DNA of 59,054 bases from Byssovorax sp. (lineage in GTDB: Bacteria; Myxococcota_A; Polyangia; Polyangiales; Polyangiaceae), in NCBI GenBank assembly GCA_025362495.1, contig JANYGI010000105.1, positions 1 through 59,054 of the forward strand, in the 5' to 3' direction. Position 1 is the stretch's first letter; every line of letters begins with the position of its first letter. Shown one piece after another: positions 27,918-36,149 of this stretch. Position numbers and translations under genes: made by a program. The notes under the pieces were generated by a model. It ran no database searches and was not told where the DNA came from. It saw nothing but the letters and a program-made list of their open reading frames with translations.

Positions 27918-29693
27918 ATGTCGCGCGACGCCAACATCCCGCTCGTCCTCTGGATCACCGCCGCGATGGTGGCGCATCTGGCGGGCGGCGGGAGCGCAGT
28001 CCAGGTGGCCCAGGTCCAGCAGGATCGGGCTGATCTCCGCGCCATCGCGCGCGGCATGCGCGAGCAGCTGCACCCGGCCGACACCACGTTCGAGATCCTC
28101 GGCGACAGCACCGAGCCCTCGCCCGACACCAGGGTCGCCGCGCCCGAAAAAGCCAGCGACGATCCGACGACGAAGGACGATCCCGATCCCGACGCGCCGC
28201 CGGATCCGACGAAGCCCGAGCCCCAGAAAATCAAGCCGCCGACGCCGAAGAAGGTCGAGCCGCCGAAGCTGCTGCCGCCGCCGGATCCTTCGCCTCCGCC
28301 GCCTCCGCCGCCCCCTCCGCCGTTGCTCCCGAAGATCGCGCCCCCCACGCCGGCCGTGCCCGCGGCGCCGGCTCCGCCTCCGCCGCCGATGGAGGCCGAT
28401 CACCGCATCGCCGTGCGGCAGAACGTCGCGAAGGATCAGCCCGACAACCCCGCGGCGAACCGCCTCGCCGATCAGGCGAACCACGTCGACCAGGAGACGA
28501 TCGCGAAGATCCGCGCGCACGATCAAGATGATCCCACGCCGACGGCGGGCGCATCGAAGGGGCCGAAGTCGGTCGAGCCGGGCAACGACGATCACGACAA
28601 AATCGCGGACAGCGAAGAGAAAAAGGGCGACGTGAAGCACGCGCCCGGCGAGAACGCCGCCGAGAGCACGACGGCCGAGCACAACACGCCGCCGTCGCCG
28701 CGGCCGGGCCCGCAGGTCGACAAGGCGCCGCCTCCGCCGAGCGCTCCCGGCGGTCGTGGTCAGGGCGCGCGCGCGGCGCTGCCGGCTCCGCCCTCGGCGC
28801 CGCCGCCGACCGCGGGCGGCGCTGGGCCGGCTTCGCCCGAGGTCACCGCGTCCGATCGCGGCACGTACACGCTCGATCCCGCCAACCCCGGCGGCAACGG
28901 GAAGAGCCGTGTCGCGGGGAAGAAGCGCAACCAGAAGTCGTGGGACACGCCGGTGCACGTGGGCTCGATCGGCCTCGGCGGCAGCGGCACCCCCGGCGGG
29001 CCGAACCTCAACCTGACGATGGCCGGCGTCGAGTCCGTCGTCGGCAAAGAGAAGTTCAAGACCGAGCGCGAGGCCGACGGCGCCGCGCGGCGCAGCGCCC
29101 GCCTCGGCTCCTACGAGAAGAACAAATTCGACCGGTTTCGCGCGGCGATCGAGAACTACGAGCCCTCCGTGAAGGAAGGCAACCAGACGTCGCTCAACGC
29201 CGCGGCGTCGCCGTTCGCCACGTACCTCAACACCATCCACAACCGGCTCCACCCGATCTTCGCGGAAGAGTTCCTCGACTCGCTCGACTCGCTCCCGAAG
29301 ACGCACGCGCTCAACGGCGAGCTCGTGACGGTGCTCGAGGTCGTGCTCAGCCCGGCCGAGGGGCGGATCGTGCGGATGGGCGTCGTCCGCGCCAGCGGCG
29401 TCACCGCCTTCGACGTGGTCTCGCTCAGCTCGGTCAGCCGCGCGCAGCCCTTCGGCAAGGCCCCGGACATCATCGTCTCGCCCGACGGCAACGTGTACTT
29501 GCACTGGGAGTTTCACCGCGATCGCAACGACGCGTGCACCACGCGCAACGCGTTCCCGTACCTGCTCAAGGCCAGGCCGCCGGCCCCGCCCGGGCCCGCC
29601 CCGCTCGCTCCGCGCAAGGGCCTCGGCGCTCCTCCCGGCGACGATACTCCCGGCGGCGTCCCCGCGCCGATGTTGCCGCTGCGCGCTCATTAG
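27918..29693 (+). CDS. TonB-like energy-transducer family protein
   Basis: 591 aa. One N-terminal membrane anchor (LVLWITAAMVAHLAG) is followed by a Gln/Asp-rich segment. A long Pro/Lys-rich periplasm-spanning region (residues ~70-160, with PPPP runs) and an acidic/polar linker come next. The C-terminal ~100 residues fit a TonB-C-type domain: LVTVLEVVLSPAEGRIVRM, VVRASGVTAFDVVSLSS, and VYLHWEFHRD. No exbB/exbD or receptor gene is adjacent, so its proton-motive partner is elsewhere. The gene order suggests possible co-transcription with the YbjN-like gene, but a 67-bp gap intervenes. Confidence 0.8.
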   Translation: MSRDANIPLVLWITAAMVAHLAGGGSAVQVAQVQQDRADLRAIARGMREQLHPADTTFEILGDSTEPSPDTRVAAPEKASDDPTTKDDPDPDAPPDPTKPEPQKIKPPTPKKVEPPKLLPPPDPSPPPPPPPPPPLLPKIAPPTPAVPAAPAPPPPPMEADHRIAVRQNVAKDQPDNPAANRLADQANHVDQETIAKIRAHDQDDPTPTAGASKGPKSVEPGNDDHDKIADSEEKKGDVKHAPGENAAESTTAEHNTPPSPRPGPQVDKAPPPPSAPGGRGQGARAALPAPPSAPPPTAGGAGPASPEVTASDRGTYTLDPANPGGNGKSRVAGKKRNQKSWDTPVHVGSIGLGGSGTPGGPNLNLTMAGVESVVGKEKFKTEREADGAARRSARLGSYEKNKFDRFRAAIENYEPSVKEGNQTSLNAAASPFATYLNTIHNRLHPIFAEEFLDSLDSLPKTHALNGELVTVLEVVLSPAEGRIVRMGVVRASGVTAFDVVSLSSVSRAQPFGKAPDIIVSPDGNVYLHWEFHRDRNDACTTRNAFPYLLKARPPAPPGPAPLAPRKGLGAPPGDDTPGGVPAPMLPLRAH

Positions 29694-29760
29694 GCGCCCG
29701 GTGTCGCGGGACGCGAGGCACCTCGATCGCTTTCCGGCAAACCTTGGTAGAGTGCCGCGC

Positions 29761-30291
29761 ATGTCGAAGGAAGGCACCGCGGTCAAGGTCACCGTCGCGC
29801 GCATCGAGGAGACACTGGCCGGATCGCCGGCGTTCACGCGGGTCGAGCCGTGCTTCTACGTCGTGCGGCAAGGCACGGCCTACGTGTACATCCACGTGCT
29901 CCCGTGGGAGCCGGATCGCGCGCTGGTGCGGCTCGTCGCTCAGCTCGCGCGCGGCGTCGAGATGACGCCCGACCTGGCGATCAAGCTCCTCCGCCTCAAC
30001 GCGCGCCTCCGCTTCGGCGCGTTCGGCTACGTCGCGCAGGGCGCGTGCGTCGTGTTCGCTCACACGCTGCTCGGCGGCGAGACCCTCGACGCCGCCGAGA
30101 TCACCACGGCCGTGCGCGATCTCTCCATGCTCGCCGACGATTTCGACGACATGATCGTCGAGGAGGCCGGCGGAAAGCGCATGCAAGATCTCATCGACGC
30201 CTCGGCCGCGGCCGCCCTGTTCTCGGAGCTCGACGCTCCGGTGAGCTCGCTCGCGGGCAGCCCCGGATCCCGCGCGAGGGACAAGGGTTGA
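29761..30291 (+). CDS. YbjN-like / type III chaperone-like small protein
   Basis: 176 aa from the ATG at 29761; an upstream open frame looks non-coding. The pattern (KVTVARIEETLAGSPAFTRV, YVVRQGTAYVYIHVLPWEPD, LLRLNARLRFGAFGYVAQG, TLLGGETLDAAEI) matches the YbjN/SycE-type fold that in other bacteria occurs in secretion chaperones and in stand-alone stress-linked proteins. The acidic D-rich stretch (LADDFDDMIVEEAGG) is near the end. The next gene overlaps its stop (TTGA). Confidence 0.75.
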   Translation: MSKEGTAVKVTVARIEETLAGSPAFTRVEPCFYVVRQGTAYVYIHVLPWEPDRALVRLVAQLARGVEMTPDLAIKLLRLNARLRFGAFGYVAQGACVVFAHTLLGGETLDAAEITTAVRDLSMLADDFDDMIVEEAGGKRMQDLIDASAAAALFSELDAPVSSLAGSPGSRARDKG

Positions 30292-31397
30292 GCGCCCCGG
30301 AGCCCGTCACGTCGATCCCCGAGGCTCGGGTGCCGCCGCCCGCGGCCGGCCCCGCGCGCGGCGGCGTTCCGGTCTTGCGGCTCGCTCCGCCGTTCGCGGC
30401 GCTGGCGATCGTCGCGTCGCTCCTCGGTCGGGCGATCGGGCCGTCGATGGAAGGTCTCGCCGTGGGCCTCGGCGCGGTGAGCAGCGCCGTTCACCGCGCC
30501 GGCGACGTGCTCTCGCAGGTGCTCGCCGTCGCAGCGATCGTCCTCGCGATGGCCGAGATCCTCGTCGCCTCGCGGAGCCGCGTGCCCGCGTCGGTGCGCC
30601 TCGGATCGATCGGCCTCGGCGGCGCGGTCGTCCTCGGCTGCTTCCTCGCGTCGCCGCGGCGCGAGTCGCTGCCCGATCTCCTGGTCGTGCTGATGAGCGT
30701 CTCGGCGATCGTCTTCGTGCTCATCGCGGGCGCGAGCGCGCTGAAACCCTCGTTTTCAAGGGCCGCGGGGCTGGTGCTCGGGCTCGTCGGCGCGGGCTCG
30801 CTCGTGCGTCTGGTCGCCGTCGCCATCGCCGCGCGGGCCGGTACGGGCGCCACGTGGAACGTCGGCGTCGTCGCCGGCGCCGTGTCCACGGTCGGCTTCC
30901 TCGCCGGCGTGGTCGCGCTCGCGGTCGCGGCCGCGTGGATCGCCTCGCGCTCGCGCAAGCTCGCCAGCCCGGGCACGCTGATCCCCCTCGCGCTCGCGCT
31001 CTTCTTCACGCAGCGCGCGCTCCACGCCGACGGCGAGGACGCGGGCGCGTTCAGCGTGCTCCTGCACCGCTCCGTCGAGCGGCTGCTGGTTCGCCCGCTG
31101 CCCCTGGTGCCGATGGGCTTCCAGGTCTTCGTGGCGGTGCTCGCGCCGCTCCTGGCGATCGCCGCGCTGGTCTCTCGGCCCGCGCGCGGGGCGTCGGCCG
31201 CGGCGCTCGCGCCCCCGGCGATCGGCGCTTCGATCGCCCTCGCGCTGCTGATGCGCGACGCCGCCGACCTGCCCCTCGGCGCGCTGGCGCTGGTGATCGC
31301 CGCCCTCACAGCGGCCCTCGCCGCGCACGACGAGCGCGCGGTGTGGGACACGATCGGCCCGGCGAATCGACCGTCCGACGACCGGCCCGCTCGCTAG
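30288..31397 (+). CDS. Polytopic membrane protein
   Basis: 369 aa if the TTG at 30288 is used; it overlaps the previous stop (TTGA), consistent with coupling. There are about eight to nine hydrophobic segments (for example FAALAIVASLLGRAIG, LAVAAIVLAMAEILVA, LLVVLMSVSAIVFVLIAGA, VVAGAVSTVGFLAGVVALAV, IPLALALFFTQ, VFVAVLAPLLAIAALV). No transporter signature is visible, and I do not recognise the family. The C-terminus ends in a polar Arg/Asp-rich tail. Confidence 0.7.
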   Translation: MSAPEPVTSIPEARVPPPAAGPARGGVPVLRLAPPFAALAIVASLLGRAIGPSMEGLAVGLGAVSSAVHRAGDVLSQVLAVAAIVLAMAEILVASRSRVPASVRLGSIGLGGAVVLGCFLASPRRESLPDLLVVLMSVSAIVFVLIAGASALKPSFSRAAGLVLGLVGAGSLVRLVAVAIAARAGTGATWNVGVVAGAVSTVGFLAGVVALAVAAAWIASRSRKLASPGTLIPLALALFFTQRALHADGEDAGAFSVLLHRSVERLLVRPLPLVPMGFQVFVAVLAPLLAIAALVSRPARGASAAALAPPAIGASIALALLMRDAADLPLGALALVIAALTAALAAHDERAVWDTIGPANRPSDDRPAR

Positions 31398-31686
31398 CGT
31401 CGCCCCCCCGGAACTCGCACCATTTGCGCCACGTGGCGGCGGTGCGCCGCGCAGAATTGCCTGGTTTACCGCAGGAAATCGCAAAACGCGCGCCGCTTGC
31501 ACTGCGGGGCGCACCGTGCCCTGGCACCCGCCGCGGCGAGGCGCGGTGTCGCGTTGATGCGTCATGTTGACGCAGCCATTCTCGTTCAGTAAGGCATCCG
31601 CCTGCTCACGCACTCGCAAGAGACCCGCTCGCTGAGAGCGGCAGAACGCCGGGGCTACCTCGTAGTCCGGCACGGAGGATCCTCGC
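31398..31686 (+). promoter_or_regulatory. 289-bp upstream region of the respiratory locus
   Basis: No gene is visible. A possible promoter has TTGACG at 31568-31573 followed 17 bp later by TAAGGC (31591-31596), a weak -10. A GGAGG lies just before the cupredoxin start at 31687. Confidence 0.3.
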
Positions 31687-32553
31687 ATGCATCGTCGTGA
31701 AATCGCTTCGCTCGTCGCCCTCTCCACCCTCGCCCTCACGGTCGGCGTCGGTTGCCCCGAGGACCCGAAGCCCACGCCGCCGAAGCCCACCACCACCGAC
31801 ACCGCCAAGCCGGCGATGACGACCACGGCCAAGCCGACCACCACCGCGCCGGTCGTCAACACCAAGGCCGGCCCCCTGGGCACGGCGACGATCAAGGGCG
31901 TCGTCAACTTCTCGGGCAAGGCGCCCGAGATGAAGGTGCCGAAGAAGCGCAAAGACGCCGAGTTCTGCAAGACGAAGGAAGTGAAGTACAACTCCGTCCT
32001 CGTCGACGGCGGCAAGCTCGCCGAGACCTTCGTTCGCCTCGCGAACGACAGCGTCAAGGGCGAGTACCCGGCCCCCGCCAAGCACGGCGAGATCGCCCAG
32101 TCCGACTGCATGTACTCGCCCCGCATCCAGGGTGTCATCGCGGGCCAAGAGATCGACATCAAGAACCAGGACGGGACGCTCCACAACGTCCACACGTTCA
32201 AGGGCACCGAGACCTGGTTCAACCAGGCTCAGCCCAAGGGCTCGCCGGAAATCTCGAAGGAGCTCGAGGAGGCGAAGGTCATCAAGTTCACCTGCGACGT
32301 GCACCCCTGGATGCGCGGCTTCGTGGTCGTGAGCTCGCACCCGTTCTTCGCCGTCACCGGCAAGGACGGCACGTTCTCGATCGACAAGGTCCCCGCCGGC
32401 AAGTACGACATCGAGGCCTGGCACCCGCACTACGGCCTGAAGAAGGCCACCGTCGAGGTCGCCGATGGCAAGTCGGCCGAGGTCACGTTCGCGTACGACG
32501 GCACCGAGAAGGAGCCCGACGAGAACAAGGACGAGATGAAGGATCTCTTCTGA
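31687..32553 (+). CDS. Cupredoxin-like lipoprotein (copper protein candidate)
   Basis: 288 aa. A signal peptide ends in a lipobox (LTVGVGC), followed by a Pro/Thr/Lys linker (~residues 25-60). The middle holds type-1 copper ligands in cupredoxin order: His in HNVHTF, then Cys, His and Met in TCDVHPWMRGF. The C-terminal ~80 residues resemble a carboxypeptidase-regulatory-like beta domain (GTFSIDKVPAGKYDIEAWH). It probably carries electrons or copper in the periplasm, anchored to the membrane. It opens the oxidase locus, and a strong hairpin follows it, so it may also be expressed alone at a higher level. Confidence 0.85.
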   Translation: MHRREIASLVALSTLALTVGVGCPEDPKPTPPKPTTTDTAKPAMTTTAKPTTTAPVVNTKAGPLGTATIKGVVNFSGKAPEMKVPKKRKDAEFCKTKEVKYNSVLVDGGKLAETFVRLANDSVKGEYPAPAKHGEIAQSDCMYSPRIQGVIAGQEIDIKNQDGTLHNVHTFKGTETWFNQAQPKGSPEISKELEEAKVIKFTCDVHPWMRGFVVVSSHPFFAVTGKDGTFSIDKVPAGKYDIEAWHPHYGLKKATVEVADGKSAEVTFAYDGTEKEPDENKDEMKDLF

Positions 32554-32557
32554 GAGC

Positions 32558-32580
32558 CTTGGTGTCCTGACGACACCAAG
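32558..32580 (+). terminator. Hairpin after the cupredoxin gene
   Basis: CTTGGTGTC (32558-32566) pairs perfectly with GACACCAAG (32572-32580) over a 5-nt loop, 4 bp after the stop. No T-run follows; it could be a terminator or a 3' stabiliser. Confidence 0.55.
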
Positions 32581-32608
32581 CGAGGACCAGAATTCCTGAT
32601 CCTTACAG

Positions 32609-32642
32609 TCGGCCCCTGTTCTCTCTCGGGAGCGGGGGCCGA
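32609..32642 (+). terminator. Second GC hairpin downstream of the cupredoxin gene
   Basis: TCGGCCCC (32609-32616) pairs with GGGGCCGA (32635-32642), with further weak pairing inside. It is followed by GCTGTTTC, a short T-rich stretch. With the preceding hairpin it likely limits read-through into ctaB. Confidence 0.5.
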
Positions 32643-32676
32643 GCTGTTTCGGGGGAGCCCGACTCGCGGGGTTGGT

Positions 32677-32691
32677 GCGGCAAATTGCCGC
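32677..32691. promoter_or_regulatory. 15-bp palindrome upstream of ctaB
   Basis: GCGGCAA-A-TTGCCGC is a perfect inverted repeat about 110 bp before ctaB. A second 8-bp palindrome, GAAATTTC, lies at 32703-32710. This is a candidate operator for the oxidase assembly genes; the regulator is unknown. Confidence 0.4.
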
Positions 32692-32800
32692 GTTTCGTCG
32701 GGGAAATTTCGCTTCGAGTCTATTGCTCCGGCGGGATGCTTCCACTAGGAGAGGTGCGGCACTCGCGCATGCTGTACTCCCGCCCTCTTCCGGTGATCGT

Positions 32801-33772
32801 TTGAACGCCCGCGTCGACGTGGTTGTTGACGAGGCCGCGCCCTCGAGCGCGCGCAGGGGTCGGCTCCTGCTCGATCTGGTGGCGCTGACCAAGCCGCGCA
32901 TCACGGCCATGGTGGTGATCACCATGCTCGGCGGGATGTGGCTGGCCACGCGATCCGGCGGCCCGCAGCGCCCCGCGCTGACGCTGGCGCTCGCGGTGAT
33001 CGGCACCGTGCTCGTCGTGTCGGGCGCCAGCGCGCTCAACATGTACATCGAGCGCGACTCGGACCGCTTCATGGCGCGCACGAAGAACCGGCCGCTCCCC
33101 TCGGGCCGCATGGCGCCGGAGATCGCGCTGTGGTTCGGGCTCGCCCTCTCGGCGCTCGCGGTCCCGCTGCTCACCTTCGCGGTAAACGCGCTGACGGGGC
33201 TGCTCGCGGCGCTCGCCCTCGTGAGCTACGTGCTCGTGTACACGCCGCTCAAGCGCACGACGACGCTCTCGCTCCCGGTCGGCGCCGTCCCAGGGGCCAT
33301 TCCTCCGCTGCTCGGGTGGACGGCCGTGACGGGCCACCTCGAGTGGCCGGGCGTGCTGCTGTTCAGCGTGATGTTCCTCTGGCAAATCCCGCATTTCCTC
33401 GCGATTGCCACTTTCCGTCGCGAGGACTATCGGCGCGCCGGCCTCAAGATCTTGCCGGTGGAACGCGGCGATCGCGTCACGCGGCATCATATCGTCGCGT
33501 ACCTCGTGGCGCTGGTCGCGGTCACACTGATGCTGGTTCCGTTCGGCGTCGGCGGCTCGTTCTACATGGCCTCGGCAATCGCGCTCGGCGCGGTGTTCCT
33601 CGGCTTCGGCGCGTACGGGCTGCGTCCCTCGGCCGGAGCGCGCTGGGCGCGTGGGCTGTTCATCACCTCGATTCTGTATCTCGTGCTCCTGCTCGGCGCG
33701 CTGGCGCTCAACCCCTCTCCCTCGGGCGCGGCGCACAGCCCCGATTCTCAGGCGTCCCTCGGAGGCCCCTGA
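32801..33772 (+). CDS. ctaB: Protoheme IX farnesyltransferase (haem o synthase)
   Basis: 323 aa if started at the TTG at 32801; a GTG at 32819 is an alternative, and the longer upstream frame is unlikely. This inner-membrane UbiA-family prenyltransferase makes haem o, the precursor of haem a for the oxidase. The Asp-rich motif is the hallmark: NMYIERDSDRFMARTKNRPLP. A second region, YTPLKRTT, and FLWQIPHFLAIATFRREDYRRAG also fit CtaB. About eight to nine transmembrane helices. Its stop overlaps a possible small ORF (CTGA). Needed for the downstream terminal oxidase. Confidence 0.93.
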   Translation: MNARVDVVVDEAAPSSARRGRLLLDLVALTKPRITAMVVITMLGGMWLATRSGGPQRPALTLALAVIGTVLVVSGASALNMYIERDSDRFMARTKNRPLPSGRMAPEIALWFGLALSALAVPLLTFAVNALTGLLAALALVSYVLVYTPLKRTTTLSLPVGAVPGAIPPLLGWTAVTGHLEWPGVLLFSVMFLWQIPHFLAIATFRREDYRRAGLKILPVERGDRVTRHHIVAYLVALVAVTLMLVPFGVGGSFYMASAIALGAVFLGFGAYGLRPSAGARWARGLFITSILYLVLLLGALALNPSPSGAAHSPDSQASLGGP

Positions 33773-33882
33773 CTCTCCCGCCCGAGGCCGAGCCGCTTCG
33801 TCCCCGCTGGGCCTGGGTCGTGTTCGCGGTGCTCGCCCTCGTGATCCCGCTGATCGGCTTCTGGCTCGAACACCGGCGCTGA
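33769..33882 (+). CDS. Possible 37-residue single-membrane-span peptide
   Basis: A CTG at 33769 overlaps the ctaB stop (CTGA). The frame reads LTLPPEAEPLRPRWAWV, followed by a clear transmembrane segment (VFAVLALVIPLIGFWLE) and HRR. Small one-span subunits are common in oxidase loci. The non-standard start and short length keep this tentative; a GTG just before the hydrophobic stretch is another start. Confidence 0.4.
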   Translation: MTLPPEAEPLRPRWAWVVFAVLALVIPLIGFWLEHRR

Positions 33883-33950
33883 TGCCTCACCGCCGTTCCA
33901 CGGCTACCTTGCTTGACAGGCCCGGTGCCGGGGCCTAAGCGTCACCGCCA

Positions 33951-34664
33951 ATGACGACCGAAGCAGCACCCGGGCCGCGCACCGAGACGAACCCCACGGG
34001 GACTCGGGGCGGAGAGCACTGGTTCTCGGCGCTGGTCGGCAAACCCTGGTTCTGGATCCTCGGCATCGCGCTGATCATCGCCGGCCCGCTCGGGCGCGCG
34101 TTCAGCCATCGCATCCCGCCGCCTCCGGAGATGAAGATCCCGCTCCCCGCGTTCGAGCTCACCGACGAGCACGGCCAGCCCTTCGGCACCGAGCAGCTCA
34201 AGGGCCGCGTCTGGGTCGCGGACTTCGTCTTCACGAGCTGCCCCACGGTGTGCCCCAAGCTCACCGCGCGCATGGCCGACATCCAGCACCGATCACGGCA
34301 CCTCGGCGAGGCCTTTCACCTGGTCACGTTCTCCGTCGATCCCGAGAACGACACGCCGGAGCGCCTCGCCGCGTACGCCGCCGCGTACCACGCCAACGGC
34401 GCGCGCTGGTCGTTCCTCACCGGCCCGCTCGACAAGATCGAGAACACCGTCCTCCGAGGCTTCAAGATCGCGATGGGCAAAGAGCCGAGCGAGCCCGGAT
34501 CCACGCTGATGTCGATCTTCCACGGCGAGAACCTCGTGCTCGTGGATCAGGCGGGCAACATCCGCGGCTACTACGAGGCCAACGAGGTCGGCGAGGGCGA
34601 GCTCCTGCGCGTCGCCGGCATCCTCGCCAACATGCCCGACGGCGAAACGACCCGCGCTCCCTGA
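33951..34664 (+). CDS. SCO1/SenC family copper chaperone
   Basis: 237 aa. A single N-terminal membrane anchor (FWILGIALIIAGPLG) precedes a thioredoxin-fold domain. The copper ligands are present: CxxxC in TSCPTVCPK and the conserved His in SIFHGENLVLVD. SCO proteins deliver copper to, or reduce, the CuA site of cytochrome oxidase subunit II in the periplasm. The gene lies upstream of the COX genes, as in many proteobacterial loci. Confidence 0.94.
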   Translation: MTTEAAPGPRTETNPTGTRGGEHWFSALVGKPWFWILGIALIIAGPLGRAFSHRIPPPPEMKIPLPAFELTDEHGQPFGTEQLKGRVWVADFVFTSCPTVCPKLTARMADIQHRSRHLGEAFHLVTFSVDPENDTPERLAAYAAAYHANGARWSFLTGPLDKIENTVLRGFKIAMGKEPSEPGSTLMSIFHGENLVLVDQAGNIRGYYEANEVGEGELLRVAGILANMPDGETTRAP

Positions 34665-34939
34665 AGCGGTTCGCGACCTTGTTCGCGACGCTCTGTCTCT
34701 CGTCGTTCATCTCGCAGACCGCGTCTCTCGCGCGCGCACACGCACGAAGACGCGCACGAGGACGACGACGGACGAGACGGGAGACGACCGACGTACGACG
34801 CGTGGGTGCTGACCGCGCTCTCGCCGGAGCCGCTCTCGGGAGCCGTAGCGTCACGTTCGGGAGCTTGGAACGCGCAGTGGTTGCGCGGGCGCGCTTGCTT
34901 CGCGGATCGACGCGCGCGATCTCCATTCGCCGTTGTTGA
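34661..34939 (+). pseudogene. Possible degraded or frameshifted small secreted protein
   Basis: A CTG overlapping the SCO stop (CTGA) starts a frame reading LKRFATLFATLCLSSFIS and ending ARAHA, which looks like a signal peptide. After that the frame becomes Arg-rich and unlike protein. The neighbouring frame instead reads HEDAHEDDDGRDGRRP and YDAWVLTALSPEPLSG, as if a one-base shift near 34740 had broken a His/Asp-rich periplasmic protein. Very tentative: neither frame has a standard start. Confidence 0.2.
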
Positions 34940-34998
34940 CGCGAGCCTGCGTCCCCCGCTAGAACGGCGCAGAACTCCAGGAAAGGGACACGTCAGGG
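34665..34998 (+). other. 334-bp region before COX3
   Basis: Apart from the tentative broken ORF described at 34661, I see no gene. The stretch is rich in CG/AC repeats (CGCGCGCACACGCACGAAGACGC). It contains GAACTCCAGGAAAGGGA just upstream of the COX3 start at 34999, which provides its ribosome binding site. A promoter for the core oxidase operon is likely here but not resolvable by eye. Confidence 0.3.
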
Positions 34999-35646
34999 AT
35001 GAGCGCGACCGTTGCGGAGCACGGTGAACATCACGGTCCGGCCGAGTGGTCGAAGGACGCGCACTACGGGCGCGCCTCGGCTGGCAAGATCGCGATGTGG
35101 ATCTTCCTGTTGTCGGACGGCTTCTCGTTCGGCGGCCTACTACTCGCGTACGGCATCCTCCGCGCAGGCGCGAAGGCGTGGCCTCCGGACGCGTCGCTGC
35201 ACGAGCCCCACCTCGGCATCAATTTCACCGCCGGGCTGACGTTCCTTCTCATCTGCTCCAGCGTGACGATGGTGCTCGCGCACGACGCCGCGGTGCACGG
35301 TGATCGCAAGAAGATCATTCGCTACCTGGCCCTCACGGTGCTCGGCGGCGTCGGCTTCCTCTGCGGCCAGATGCAGGAGTACTTCGGCCTCTTCCACGGC
35401 GAGGGCCTGATCAAAGAGGGCCTCGTCTTCGGCGGCTCGGCCTACGCCAACACGTTCTTCGTGATCACCAGCTTCCACGGGCTGCACGTGCTCACCGGGA
35501 CGATCTACCTCTTCATCACGCTCATCGCCGCGATTCGCGGCAAATACGACAACGGAAACCACGACGGGATCGAGATCGCGGGCCTCTTCTGGCACTTCGT
35601 CGATCTGGTCTGGATCCTGGTCTTCACGTTCATCTACCTGCTGTAG
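34999..35646 (+). CDS. ctaE: Cytochrome c oxidase subunit III (copy 1)
   Basis: 215 aa. A membrane subunit of the haem-copper oxidase that binds lipids and supports proton uptake by subunit I. Five to seven transmembrane helices are visible. Family signatures: GKIAMWIFLLSDGFSFGGLL, FFVITSFHGLHVLTGTIYL and EIAGLFWHFVDLVWILVF. It is the first core oxidase gene, preceded by a good ribosome binding site. A shorter, divergent second COX3 is encoded at 39059. Confidence 0.95.
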   Translation: MSATVAEHGEHHGPAEWSKDAHYGRASAGKIAMWIFLLSDGFSFGGLLLAYGILRAGAKAWPPDASLHEPHLGINFTAGLTFLLICSSVTMVLAHDAAVHGDRKKIIRYLALTVLGGVGFLCGQMQEYFGLFHGEGLIKEGLVFGGSAYANTFFVITSFHGLHVLTGTIYLFITLIAAIRGKYDNGNHDGIEIAGLFWHFVDLVWILVFTFIYLL

Positions 35647-35654
35647 GCGGAGCC

Positions 35655-36149
35655 ATGGCGGACAAAGGCAAGAAGAGCAAGGGCGCGGGCGAGGCGGCGA
35701 ACAACGCTGCTCCCGTCGCGGACAAGTCACCGGCCAAGGCCGCTCCGGTCGCGCACGCGAAGGAAGCCCTCGCCGTGGCGGCCGCATCGCACGACGAGCA
35801 CGACGGCCACGACCACGCGCCCGGGGGCCACGCTGCCGCCGCGCACGGTCCGGGCGCGGCGCTCGCAGCGCATCCATCGCACGTGAAAGAGTACCTGGTC
35901 ATCTTCGTGATCCTCGCGGTGCTCACGCTGCTCGAGGTCGTGCTCGCGCAGATGGGGATCTCGAAGCACCTCCTCGCGGTCGCGCTCGTCGGCCTCGCGC
36001 TGACGAAGGCCGCCATCGTCGCGCTCTATTACATGCACCTCAAGAGCGAGACGAAGGTCCTCAAGCTGACGGTGGCGATCCCTCTGGCCGCGCCGACGAT
36101 CTACGCCATCGTGCTCATGACCGAGGCCGCGTGGCGGCTCACCCGATGA
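35655..36149 (+). CDS. Cytochrome c oxidase subunit IV with Ala/His-rich extension
   Basis: 164 aa. The first ~80 residues are a Lys/Ala- then His/Asp/Gly-rich tail (HDEHDGHDHAPGGHA), unusual for this small subunit and possibly metal-binding. The rest is a bacterial COX4-type module with three transmembrane helices (EYLVIFVILAVLTLLEVVL, LLAVALVGLALTKAAIVALYYMHLK, LAAPTIYAIVLMTEAAWRL). The YYMHLK motif is typical of this family. Its stop overlaps the next start (ATGA), indicating coupling. Confidence 0.88.
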   Translation: MADKGKKSKGAGEAANNAAPVADKSPAKAAPVAHAKEALAVAAASHDEHDGHDHAPGGHAAAAHGPGAALAAHPSHVKEYLVIFVILAVLTLLEVVLAQMGISKHLLAVALVGLALTKAAIVALYYMHLKSETKVLKLTVAIPLAAPTIYAIVLMTEAAWRLTR

